DNA of 64,000 nucleotides from Dromiciops gliroides. Taxonomy: Eukaryota > Chordata > Mammalia > Microbiotheria > Microbiotheriidae. The stretch is from positions 171,772,403 through 171,836,402 of the forward strand of contig NC_057866.1 of assembly GCF_019393635.1 (NCBI RefSeq), in the 5' to 3' direction. The position numbers were made by a program, and so were the translations under genes. Within the stretch, counting starts at the first letter, position 1. Each line of letters opens with the position of its first letter. Below the pieces are notes generated by a model. That model worked only from the letters and a program-made list of their open reading frames with translations, did no database searches and was not told the origin of the DNA. Positions 54,678 through 64,000 of the stretch are shown piece by piece.

Positions 54678-55669
54678 TGTAAGGGCCAAAATTGGATATA
54701 CTCAGCATTAATCTCCCCTTTGAACTTTCCCTTTTATATATACCTCCCAGGTGTAACGATTGGAATGACTGCACCTGCTGGAGACTTACTGTAGAAGAGT
54801 TCTGCCCATGAAGCGAAGGTCTTTGAGGGCAAGACCAGGAGTCTTTTCTTTGGCATCAGGAAGTGACATTGGCTAGTAGGAGGAAAGAAGGAAGAGACTA
54901 GCGCTCTGTCTTGCACTTTCCTGAGGACTCCTGCAGAGAAGGGAGCTAGAAATGCGCTCTCCCTTTAATAGATAGGAATCTAGGCCTTTTCTTCTCTCTT
55001 TACCAAATTCTTATTCTCCTTAATAAATGCTTAAAAGTCTAACTCTTGCTAAAGCTTATAATTTATTGGCGACCACTCATTAGATATTTTAGACAGACTA
55101 GCTAGAATTTTAGCCTTTAACACAGGCCAATAAGAAAAGGAGCCTCTGAGCTTTAGTTCATAAAGGATCAGGTTTTATTGCTTGGGAATTAATTAGACCA
55201 CAAAGGTGAAACCAATTAGAGAAATAAGGAAGTAGAAATACAGATGGACAGTCTTAACTCTAAGCTTAGCCTATGTGATCCCAGAGATTAAGCTAGTTCA
55301 AAGGAATTTAGGGTTTTCCTTCATAAAACTCACCAATCCCGAACTGCCTGCCAGGCCCAGATCCAACACGCCCAAGACCGAGCATGAAACACCCCACTAC
55401 CGAGCGGAGCCAAGCGCCACCAGACTGCTTTTCAGGCCGAAAGAGATCGACCTTTTTGCACACCCCACCCACCAAAGTTGCCTCCCTTACGGTGGAATTT
55501 TTCCTCCTCCAAAAGGGGAGGTCTGGCGTTTTTCCTCCCCTAAAGCGGAGGTCCTTCAAAAGCAGCTCAGTAGCATGAGCAATTTCAGGGTGGCCCAGGT
55601 GTGGCCCCTCCGAAATGATTCAGCTAAAACTTTCGATATTAATCTTTACCACAAATAATTTTTACCACA
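54678..55669 (-). mobile_element. Solo LTR (outer), interrupted by a second solo LTR
   Basis: TG at 54678 and CA at 55669, flanked by CTTC at 54674-54677 and 55670-55673. Without the insert it is about 617 bp. Read on the minus strand it ends AATTTTGGCCCTTACA, like the end of the inner family (AATTTTAGCCCTTAACA), which suggests minus orientation and kinship. The open frames in it (up to 127 codons) are not viral genes. ERV fossil reduced to one LTR. Confidence 0.8.
54752..55122 (+). mobile_element. Solo LTR (inner), same family as the 59.1-kb provirus
   Basis: TGTAACGATTGGAATGAC to GCCTTTAACA, 371 bp, flanked by CAGG at 54748-54751 and 55123-55126. Clearly the same LTR family as at 59118 and 62516 but visibly more diverged, so older. 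It is left over after recombination between two LTRs. Confidence 0.92.
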
Positions 55670-55828
55670 CTTCTCTAGCTCATTTTACAGAAGAAAAAAC
55701 TGAGGTAAGCACGTTTAACTGACTTGCCCAGGGTCATACAGCTAATAAGTGACTGAGGCCAGATTTGAACACGGATCTTTCTGACTCCAGGCCTGGCACT
55801 CTATCCACTGTGCACCTAGCTGCCCAAG

Positions 55829-57269
55829 CACCATATAAATGTTAACAATTATTATTATTATTATTATTATTATTTTTACTCTGACTACATATCAATTGGT
55901 GAATGATATTTATTCCCTCTATATCTTGGATATCAAATTTTAGCGTAGATATCTGGTGTGAATATTTTACCCCCAACTGATCTCAGTTTTGTTAAGTTTA
56001 TTCTTGTAAAAGTCCTTTAATTTAATTTAATCAAAATTATTTATTTTATCCTTATTAATTACCTCTATTTTTAGGCCTCAAGTTCGGAAAGAACAAAGAC
56101 AGAAATGAAGGTTTCACATATAAGCCTACTTTTTTGTGTAGCAAAGAACTAGAAACAAAAGTATTTGTCCACTGATTGGAGAACGACTAGACAAATTGTG
56201 ACACATGAACATAGTGAAATATTGCTATGCTCTAAAGAAATGATGAATGTGAAAAATTCAGAGAAACATAAGAAGATTTATATGAACTAATACAATACAA
56301 AGCAGAGCAAGGAAAAAAAATAATATTGCAACAATATAAAAGGAAAGAACAATAAGAAATGAAGCTGAATGCCATGTACCTTGTGTGACTTGGGCGAGTA
56401 CTTATCCTTCCTAGGCCTCAGTTTCCTTATCTGTAAAATGAGGGGACTGAATTTAATTGGTCTCTGACGTACTTTCCAGTTAGGATTTTACCACCCTTTG
56501 ATGATGATAATGACCAAGTATGGCCCTGAAGAAGAGAGAAGAAAATGGATTTCCTTCCCTTCTTTTTTAGAGGCATGGAACATGGTGGTCACACTCAGCT
56601 GATGTGTTATTTACTTTTGCTAAATAGCCTTTTTTCTTGTTCTTTTTAATATTCATTTACAAGAGATAGCTCTCTAACTGAGTTAAGTGGAAGGGATATA
56701 TTTGGTAATTAAAGCGATGATGTATAAACACAACATATCACTAAAAATTTAAAGACCAAATTTAAAAGTAAAAATTTTAACATCTAAAAATTTAAAGGGT
56801 AAAATCTTAATGCCATTACTTATGAAAAATATGCTAAAAATGTGCTATAAAAAGGATACAAAAACATACTTCCTGATTATTCCTTGACAAGATAAACTTT
56901 ATTATTAATCCTTGATGACAAAAATCTTAACGAATCATTGGAAAGGCCTCTTTCTTGAGTGTTCACATTTTTTTTCTTAAATGCAAGCCCTGAGGGGAAA
57001 AGGATATTGGAAGCAATTCTGCATGTATCCTTAAGATGACAAAGAAAGCTGCCATGAGTAATTTATTGCTTCAGTATTTTTGGAAGCAGTTTAGTAGCTA
57101 AGGGAGTTAACTTCTTCATGGCCAATTATTAGCAAGTAGGTTTGTTCACTTAGCAGAATGAAGGGAAGTACACAGTACTATTGATTGAAATAAAAATGTA
57201 ATTTTAATAGTTATTTGATTTTTAAAATACTATATGAGAATTGCTATTTTCTGGCATTCTATTGAGCTG
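55829..57269. other. CTSO intron with old repeats
   Basis: (ATT)n near 55.85-55.87 kb, a worn sense L1 tail (about 56130-56350), and a MIR (about 56370-56510). 56.5-57.27 kb is unassigned AT-rich DNA. Confidence 0.5.
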
Positions 57270-57690
57270 AATTGTCTTCTCCCTGGCATTTTTGTATCCT
57301 CATATGGATAGTAGTGAGATTGATGGGTCAAAGAATATGAACAGTAAAATTTTTCACATAATTTCAAATTGCGTTCCAATGGCCTTTCCAACATAAACCA
57401 TTTCCAGATTTATCATTTTTGCCAACTTAATGGATTAATAAATGTATCATAATAGTCATTTTAATTTTCATGTCTTTTATTTTTATTGGTTTGGCACTAT
57501 TTTTAATATGGCTATTGACAGTTCGTATTTCTTCCTTTTAAAAAGTGTTTGTTCATATCCCTTGACTACATGTTTCATGGGGAAAAAAGACTCTTGGCCT
57601 TATGAATCGGTATCAATTCCCAATATATTTTTGGACAACAGACTAAAATTATTGACATCTTTTGTTTTTACGTAATATTAATTTCTAAAC
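57270..57690 (-). mobile_element. Old L1 fragment, antisense
   Basis: GATGGGTCAAAGAATATGAA, CAAATTGCGTTCCAATGGCC and TTTGTTCATATCCCTTGACT. Confidence 0.6.
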
Positions 57691-58160
57691 TCCTCACTTC
57701 CTTACTTGGAGAGCCATACCTTATAACAGATAATAAAAAGAAAAACAAAAAAAAGTTCATCAAAACCATACAATATATTAACCAAATCAAAGCACCAGTT
57801 ACCCTATGACATTTACAAAGAAGGAAGGAAAGCATATTTTCTCATCTCTTCTTTGGGAATAATCTTGGTCATTATAATTACACTGTGTAGAGGTTTGGGG
57901 TTTTGGGGTTTTTTCTATTCACGCTGTAGTTATATAAATTATTTTTCTGGTTCTGTATATTGTACTTTGCACCAAATGTTTGCTCACACATCTCTGTAGT
58001 ATTCATAGTCATTTCTTGTGGACAATAGCATTGCATTACATGTACTTGCTATAATTTCTTTAGCCAATCAATGGACATCTACTTTGTTTTTATTTTTTTA
58101 ATACTATAAAAAGTGCTGCTATGAACATTTTGTTTCATTGCCCATACTCTAGCATGGGCA
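57691..58160 (-). mobile_element. L1 3' end, antisense (second subfamily)
   Basis: GAGAGCCATACCTTATAACA, TTTTCTCATCTCTTCTTTGG, TGGTCATTATAATTACACTG. It follows the 57.27-kb fragment in an order that shows two separate copies. Confidence 0.6.
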
Positions 58161-58390
58161 AAGAAAACCCAAAACCAAAACCAAAACACAAATCCCACAA
58201 AACAAAATAAACCAACCAAACAAAAAAATTTCCTGGAAAAAAAATTTTCCATTGAACAATTTACTTAACCTCTCTGCATCTTAATGTTCCCATCCATGAA
58301 ATAAATAAATAACATTAGATTTTCTTTAATGTCCCTTAGAACTCTAAAACTCATGACCTGTTTGAGAATTATTTTCTAGGCAGTGGGGAA

Positions 58391-59113
58391 CTAAAGTTGT
58401 AACTTGTATGGGGTAATCAGTGCTTTTTCCCAGGGTGCTAAGAAGGGGGTCATATTCCCTTCTCCATGGTGGCTTCCATGCCCACACCTCACCTGATCTT
58501 TCCCTGTTGTCTTCTGCCAGCTCTCACTACACCACATGATATGACCACCCATGGACCCCAATCTCTGCTGAGTCCCACTGCCATGACACTGATCTCTCAG
58601 AGTCTCCTCACACACCCTATGGGAGCACAGGTCAGAGTCTTCAGGGGACAAGTGATAACATGGTCCCTCTCTAGGCATGCCTGTCTCTGAACTCCAGTCA
58701 TATTGTCTGTCTTCTGTGCTGCACATCCTCCCCCAGCCCACAACTGAACAGCTCCATGAGGAACTGCTCAGTCTATATGGATAGAGGTGACACATAAAAA
58801 TGTATAAGTAGATAAACTGGAGTTGAATAGCTAATTTCTTGAAATATGATGCCTAGGCTCTTTTTTTTCTTGCTTTTGACTTTTTCTTAATATTTCTTGT
58901 CTCATAGAGTTATTTGCTTCTATTGGGATAATTCTAATTTTCAGAGAGTTTTTTTGTACCTTGAGCAAGATTTTGTCTCTTTTGTTCCAAACTATTCTCT
59001 TTCCAAATCTTTCTTCCATAACTTTCATTTCTTTTTTCCGTTTTCCCTCTAATACTCTCATTTGCTTTATAAAGTCATGTTTTTTTTGCTCTTTAAAATG
59101 AAACAAAACCAAA
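58391..59113 (-). mobile_element. L1-like ORF1 region, left of the provirus
   Basis: 58831-59112 reads on the minus strand as a charged coiled-coil-like frame (EGKRKKEMKVMEERFGKRIV), typical of L1 ORF1. 58391-58795 has an open frame of 134 codons with no domain I know; it may be another part of the same element. Confidence 0.45.
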
Positions 59114-59117
59114 CCAA

Positions 59118-59490
59118 TGTAACGATTGGAATGACGCCACCTGCTGGATACTTACTGTAGAAGAGTTCTGCCCATGAAGCGAAGGTCTTTGAGGGCAAGA
59201 CCAGGAGTCTTTTCTTTGGCGGGGAGGAAGTGACGCAGACTAGTGGGAGGAGGAAGGAAGAGACTGGCGCTGACTCTGGGTCTCTTTCCTTTGGACTCTG
59301 GTGGAGAGGGGAGCTAGAAATGTGCTCTCCCTTCAATAGATAGGAATTTAGGCCTTTTTCTCTCTCTTTACCAAATTCTTATTCTCCTTAATAAATGCTT
59401 AAAAGTCTAACTCTTGCTAAAGCTTATAATTTATTGGCGACCACTCACTAGATATTCTAGACAGACTAGCTAGAATTTTAGCCCTTAACA
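59118..59490 (+). mobile_element. 5' LTR of the compact provirus
   Basis: 373 bp, from TGTAACGATTGGAATGAC to GCCCTTAACA. Followed by GATGGCTGACCACGAAGAGG, where the primer-binding site should be; I could not match it to a tRNA with certainty. Confidence 0.93.
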
Positions 59491-59602
59491 GATGGCTGAC
59501 CACGAAGAGGAAAGCTAACCCTCAGTCTTCTTCTGATCTTCTGGTTGGGTAAGAAATTTCCCCTCCCTCTCCCTTTAACTGCTAAGTACTGGTGTACTGG
59601 CT

Positions 59603-60505
59603 GTGTTTTCCTTTAAATTTTTTCGAATGGACCTTTTAGACTCCCTAATTATCCTATTTTTGATTTTAGTCTGTTTAACCAGACAAATGGGAGATAAGAT
59701 CATGTTAATGCTTTGTTTTTGTGGATTTTCTATTTTTCTTTTTATTTTTGTTAAAAGAGCCAGCAACTTACTCACACAAGGAAATATCTCTCCCTCTCCC
59801 AACCATGCTTTTTCAGAGAAACCTGAAGAGATTCCCGCAGCTTTTCCCAGTTCTAACAGTAATTGTTGCTTTAATTTTGCATGCCTGGAGGCAATGACCC
59901 ACCCTCTAGAAGCTTTTAATCCCCTAGCACCTGGAGGCAAAGTGGGGGAAGAGGAATCCAGGCCTGAGTTCAAAATCAAGTCTGATTCAAATTGCTCTGG
60001 TCCCTCCCCTCCTCTCCAGACCCCACCCTCTACTCCTCCCATGGCCAAGCCCATTGCTTCCCCTGCCTGGGAAGTCCAGAGATCTGATGCGCATGCTCAA
60101 CTTTCTCTAACTACATTTGCAGCTTCAGGCTCAGCCCTTCCCCAGGCTGGCTGTGCTTCTGAGACAACCTTAGAAAGCCCTTTAAATTCCAGATATGCTC
60201 GTTTTGTTCATAATTTTGCTAACCTGCTTTTGTCTTTAATTAGTAATATTATAAAGCATTTGTATGGTGAAAAGACTGACAGACAATATAGAGGGGTTAA
60301 AGAAGAAAAACTTAAGCTGAATAAGAATGACAATCATCAACATAGTTCAAGACTCTGCTTCTTTTGCCATGGAAGGGTATATATTTTACAGAAATGTAGA
60401 AGTAAGCAGCAAGGTATTGATATGAGTATTGGGGATTTTAGATATCGGAATCAAAAGTGTTCTGAATTCACTCAGAGTGATAGTATCAGTTCAGAGGTTA
60501 CATAG
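59603..60505 (+). CDS. 300-codon open frame in the compact provirus
   Basis: The longest frame in the window outside repeats of simple sequence. Residues about 8-55 hold two hydrophobic segments (LLDSLIILFLILVCL and LMLCFCGFSIFLFIF), residues about 125-160 are proline-rich (SGPSPPLQTPPSTPP), and near residue 245 lies a cysteine/histidine cluster (CFFCHGRVYILQKC) that recalls, loosely, a retroviral zinc knuckle. It occupies the place of gag, but I cannot align it to a capsid. Fossil element; whether it is translated is unknown. Confidence 0.45.
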   Translation: MFSFKFFRMDLLDSLIILFLILVCLTRQMGDKIMLMLCFCGFSIFLFIFVKRASNLLTQGNISPSPNHAFSEKPEEIPAAFPSSNSNCCFNFACLEAMTHPLEAFNPLAPGGKVGEEESRPEFKIKSDSNCSGPSPPLQTPPSTPPMAKPIASPAWEVQRSDAHAQLSLTTFAASGSALPQAGCASETTLESPLNSRYARFVHNFANLLLSLISNIIKHLYGEKTDRQYRGVKEEKLKLNKNDNHQHSSRLCFFCHGRVYILQKCRSKQQGIDMSIGDFRYRNQKCSEFTQSDSISSEVT

Positions 60506-62515
60506 GATTTCTATGCTATTACATATACATTTTGAAATTAATGGTATGGGTTTATTTTCATAGAGATTTTCAGGCTTTTGAGATTGTGTCTTATACTTAG
60601 TTTTTAAAACAAGGAGAATATTTGTAAAAACTTTTTAGTCATGTGATCAAGTTTATATTTTATAATACTCTTATTAATATTAAATTCATGCTCATGTAGA
60701 TTTCCTTAGTTTGAATTTCACTGTTTTTTATTGTTCCATGTGTATTTTCTTCTATTCATTTATCTAATTTTAAAAAATTGAGAGATGGTTTTGATTTTAT
60801 TATACAATGTTAATTCTAGGAGTATTGTGCTCCCATATTCTGAGTTGTTTGTTTTTGTTATTTTTTCTCAACTGATTATTTGATCAAACTCTTTAAAGCA
60901 TTTCCCTGGCAAATTGGTTGCCATGGCAAGTGTAAATTGATTCTAGAAGTATTATTTTTGATAAGCATATTCCAAAAAAAAAAAAAAAGAGGGGAACATT
61001 TGTAAAAGTTTTCTCTTTTCAAAAAAAAAGTTTTCTCTGAGATTCTGTTGTGCTTTAACTTATATTTAAATATGTTCTGATTTTTCACAAAAGTGATTGT
61101 ATACTAAGTAAAAAAAAAGGGGTATTATTTGAAATTGTTGCATAAATATATATTGTGTCAAGTCAAGTCAAGATGTGTCAAGTCAAGATGTATTCACATT
61201 TTTTGCAATCATTTATTGTCCTCAATTTTTAAATCCATATGAGACTTGGATTATGGGAACTTATCATTTAAGACATTAATTGCCTTTATTCTGAGTTATC
61301 AGATGCCAGTTGGCCAAGATGCCATCCAATCACAAGAGGAATACATGCAAAAGCAGACACTGAACTGTCACATGAGGGGAGACATGCATGAAGTCAAGGT
61401 ATGGCCGAGGGAACGGCTTTTGACTAATGTTGAGGTTGGATTCTCTTGGTTTAATATTTTATTTTCTTTTTCCCCACAATATTGTACAGATGGCTGGAAG
61501 TATTCATCCCACCCATCTCACTTCTACACCTGGCTTCTATGCTCCCTCCTATATGCCTGATGCCATGGACATCTCAATCCCATGTATCTGATTAAGTCTG
61601 ACTCAGTTTCCTCCAATATGTTCGGTGGCATGGACATATATTCCATCCACCTATTTTAGACCTGGCATACTGCATGGGCAGTATATATTGCTCAAGTGTG
61701 GGAATGCTCATATCCCATCATTTCTCTGTTCTTTTATGGTAACCCCCATAATTATCTCAGGTGTCATGATAAATAACAGTGTTGAATTTGGCCTTGACAT
61801 CTGTTACTAATTATATTAGATTTTAAATTTCTCATAATGGCATGAGGATAATTAGGCAGATGATGCAAAAAGTGATGAAACAAAGATAAAAATTATTTTT
61901 AAAAATTAATATCGCAGCAATTGTCTTCTCAATTACCCTCCATAAGGGGGGGACTATAGTAATATTATAATTTTAGGGAATGGTTCAATTTTTGTTTTAT
62001 TATATGTTTCATGTGTAACAACTAAGATTCTGAATTCCCTTAGAAATGTTTTTGAGAACTTTTATTGTTTGATTTGATTATTGACAAAGCTATTTTAAAG
62101 TTGTGTTAAGCTCGATTTTGTAGGAAATTTTCCTGGCTGATTACCAGCATCCACACCTCAACCCCTGAAAAGACTTCCATTCCACGACTACACCTAGAGG
62201 ACTTCTGAGAAAAGACTTTCAGAGACTTTAAATGAACAGTTTTGATTTGTTGTTTTTGTTGGTTTTTTTTTCTCTTTCTGTTATAATATACACCATCTGT
62301 AACATGTATTCTCTGCAGAGGCCCTCCCTTTGCAAGACCAATGTCAAAGCGTCGGTTCATGAGGACAAAAAAAAAAATCACCCCTCTGGACAAAACTTTC
62401 CTCTCTTCCTTTTCTATATTGTTGTTCACATATTATTAGTTAGCAATAGTTATTATATTGTTTTTACTGTTCCGTCAAGGAAACATTTTGTTTCTTGAGG
62501 AACAACAGGGGGGAC
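60506..62515 (+). other. AT-rich internal part of the compact provirus
   Basis: 2 kb with only short frames (104 and 88 codons at 61246-61560 and 62232-62498), no pol or env motif found by eye, and a small AAGTCAAGTCAAGATGTGTC repeat near 61.16-61.19 kb. Confidence 0.55.
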
Positions 62516-62888
62516 TGTAACGATTGGAATGACGCCACCTGCTGGATACTTATTGTAGAAGAGTTCTGCCCATGAAGCGAAGGTCTTTGAGGGCAAGACC
62601 AGGAGTCTTTTCTTTGGCGGGGAGGAAGTGACGCAGACTAGTGGGAGGAGGAAGGAAGAGACTGGCGCTGACTCTGGGTCTCTTTCCTTTGGACTCTGGT
62701 GGAGAGGGGAGCTAGAAATGTGCTCTCCCTTTAATAGATAGGAATTTAGGCCTTTTTCTCTCTCTTTACCAAATTCTTATTCTCCTTAATAAATGCTTAA
62801 AAGTCTAACTCTTGCTAAAGCTTATAATTTATTGGCGACCACTCACTAGATATTCTAGACAGACTAGCTAGAATTTTAGCCCTTAACA
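62516..62888 (+). mobile_element. 3' LTR of the compact provirus
   Basis: Nearly identical to the 5' LTR, preceded by a purine-rich tract at about 62502-62515, and followed by CCAA. Confidence 0.93.
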
Positions 62889-62892
62889 CCAA

Positions 62893-63810
62893 AATTATTT
62901 CTTCATCTCTTATGGGAATTTCAGCTGGACTTGTAGTCAACCTATGTTTTTTGTTGATGCTTTGGTTATAGATGTTTTAGAGTATTATCCTCTGAGTTTG
63001 TGTCTTGAACATTCTTGTCACCATTAACAGTTCTATTTAGTTTAGGATTTTGTTGTTGTTTTTGTTGTTTGTTCGTTCTTCCAGTTTGTTCTTCTTGACT
63101 TTAGACTTTACATTAGGGCTGGCTTCTGCACGTTTCTGGCAGAAATGTCTTGGTAGAACTTTTGTCTTTTGGATCCTTCTACTGTTTTCTTGGGTACTAG
63201 TTAGTCTATGACCTTAGGGACAGTTTGGGCTAGATACTTGCAAGCTTTTGATGTCTCCAAAGTGGTATGATCCAGGGCAAAGTCTAATCACCATCTTCCT
63301 AGTATAAATTCTCCAACTTCCTGACCTGGGTTAGGGTCTGTTGTCTTGTCATGTTGGCCAGTATACTCAGCCCCTACCAGCTAGCTGGAAAATTCCAGCG
63401 GTTGAGAGTGACAAAAATGAAGGCTGCCCATCGGTCTGGGATCTTGTCCCTGGTTATTCCACTGTAGACTTAATAATGGGCTAGAGGCATGATCTGAAAC
63501 CTTATTTAGAGTCATATGGTTGCGGCTTGCCTCTGAACTTGACCCTAGGTCAGAGTAGTCTGTGACCAGTCCTTACCCTAAAACACCACCCCTAGGTACA
63601 GGTTACGGCCTCAGTCTGCCCTGCAGTTAGGTAACCAGCCACAGTGGTATCAGTTAATAATGATTCTAATGACTTCATAGGATAGCTGTTCCCCAGTACA
63701 GGTTGGGGACATCTTCTTGTCCTTAGATACAGACTTAGTCCTTTTTTAGTCCCTGAATGGTGGAATGCTCCATGAAGCACTTGTGACATGCAAAATTAAA
63801 TGTAGCCACC
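62893..63810 (-). mobile_element. Probable L1 5' region, right of the provirus
   Basis: Resumes the repeat interrupted at 59113. T-rich then GC-richer DNA (TGGCCAGTATACTCAGCCCC, CTGCCCATCGGTCTGGGATC), as in the 5' UTR of marsupial L1s read in reverse. Named from general pattern only. Confidence 0.4.
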
Positions 63811-64000
63811 TTATTTCTGTCCCAAGCGTAGGGAAAATTAGCTGGGGTTTATCATATATTTGCTACTTAGAAATTAAAGGATACTGTGCCAGTTTTGGGG
63901 CATTAAACATTGATTAAAGTATATTAATTATTAGTAAAGAGAGCGTGAGTGGCTCTGAAAGATAGGAAAGCCTAGAGGATCTGTAGGAGAGAGCAGAGAA
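63811..64000. other. Right edge, nothing recognised
   Basis: AT-rich DNA with no repeat or exon I can name. The remaining CTSO exons are expected beyond this edge. Confidence 0.5.

Larger units (their letters stand above)
54603..55828 (-). mobile_element. SINE split by an LTR insertion
   Basis: Left part 54603-54677 (TTGTTTAGTTGTTTCAGTTG, GTTTGTCATTTCCTTC), right part 55674-55828 (TCTAGCTCATTTTACAGAAG to TGTGCACCTAGCTGCCC). Together they make one SINE of the type at 44.33 kb. Confidence 0.88.
59118..62888 (+). mobile_element. Young compact LTR provirus with two matching LTRs
   Basis: Non-autonomous gamma-type ERV. The 5' LTR is 59118-59490 and the 3' LTR 62516-62888, each 373 bp, TG...CA, flanked by the 4-bp target duplication CCAA (59114-59117 and 62889-62892). 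The two LTRs differ at about two positions, so integration is recent, of the order of a million years under usual mammalian rates (inference). AATAAA (in CTTAATAAATGC) lies in each LTR. The internal region is only 3.0 kb: a leader, a 300-codon frame, AT-rich DNA, and a polypurine stretch ACAACAGGGGGGAC next to the 3' LTR. No pol or env is recognised, so it would depend on another virus. It sits in an L1 remnant. Confidence 0.92.

Noticed and set aside
55275-55658. 127-codon frame
   Set aside because: Lies wholly in the outer solo LTR and shows no protein family.
58391-58795. 134-codon frame on the minus strand
   Set aside because: Unknown, next to L1 ORF1-like sequence; low-information composition and no conserved motif seen, so not called a gene.
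59575-60054. 159-codon frame on the minus strand
   Set aside because: Antisense shadow of the frame in the young provirus; no domain.
46762-64000. Search for further CTSO exons (CNGGS region, catalytic Cys, signal peptide)
   Set aside because: No matching codons with splice sites were found by eye; they should lie to the right of the window.

Overview
This is vertebrate nuclear DNA, almost certainly from a marsupial. It is AT-rich, has no operons, and carries split genes with GT-AG introns. It is full of marsupial-type retroelements: tRNA-headed CORE-SINEs (Mar1/WSINE1-like, ~150 bp, body ending in the core GTGTGACCCTGGGCAAGTCA), MIR and L2 relics, many 5'-truncated L1 tails, and gamma-type endogenous retroviruses with 4-bp target duplications. 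I cannot name the species from sequence alone.

Only two host genes are supported. TDO2 (tryptophan 2,3-dioxygenase) lies on the + strand from about 4.4 to 28.7 kb. All 12 coding exons can be joined at consensus splice sites into one open 407-codon frame, with the haem ligand and substrate-pocket residues in place. A TATA box and an inverted CCAAT box precede exon 1. CTSO (cathepsin O) lies on the - strand: its last three coding exons are at 46.76-46.60, 45.47-45.38 and 36.79-36.76 kb, and the rest of the gene lies beyond the right edge. The genes converge tail to tail, as they do in human 4q32. TDO2 starts hepatic tryptophan breakdown to kynurenine; CTSO is a lysosomal cysteine protease. They are neighbours and show no functional link.

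Layout: 1-4.3 kb is upstream repeat-rich DNA with a 0.2-kb duplicated segment. 4.4-28.7 kb is TDO2, whose introns carry SINEs, L1 tails, microsatellites and an LTR-like block in intron 7. 28.7-36.7 kb is intergenic DNA with SINEs, L2 and an LTR-like block. 36.8-45.4 kb is the last CTSO intron, which holds an old gammaretroviral gag fossil (37.4-42.2 kb). 46.8-64 kb is a further CTSO intron. It contains decayed L1 pieces, one L1 insertion with a clear 15-bp target duplication, a RING-finger-gene pseudogene fragment, a three-deep nest of SINE, LTR and solo LTR (54.6-55.8 kb), and a young short LTR provirus (59.1-62.9 kb) inside an L1 remnant.

I found no CRISPR, tRNA, rRNA or other RNA gene, and nothing that amounts to a new multi-gene system. 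The most notable items are the young compact provirus with its 300-codon frame, the nested LTRs of the same family, and the L1-junction duplication near the left edge.
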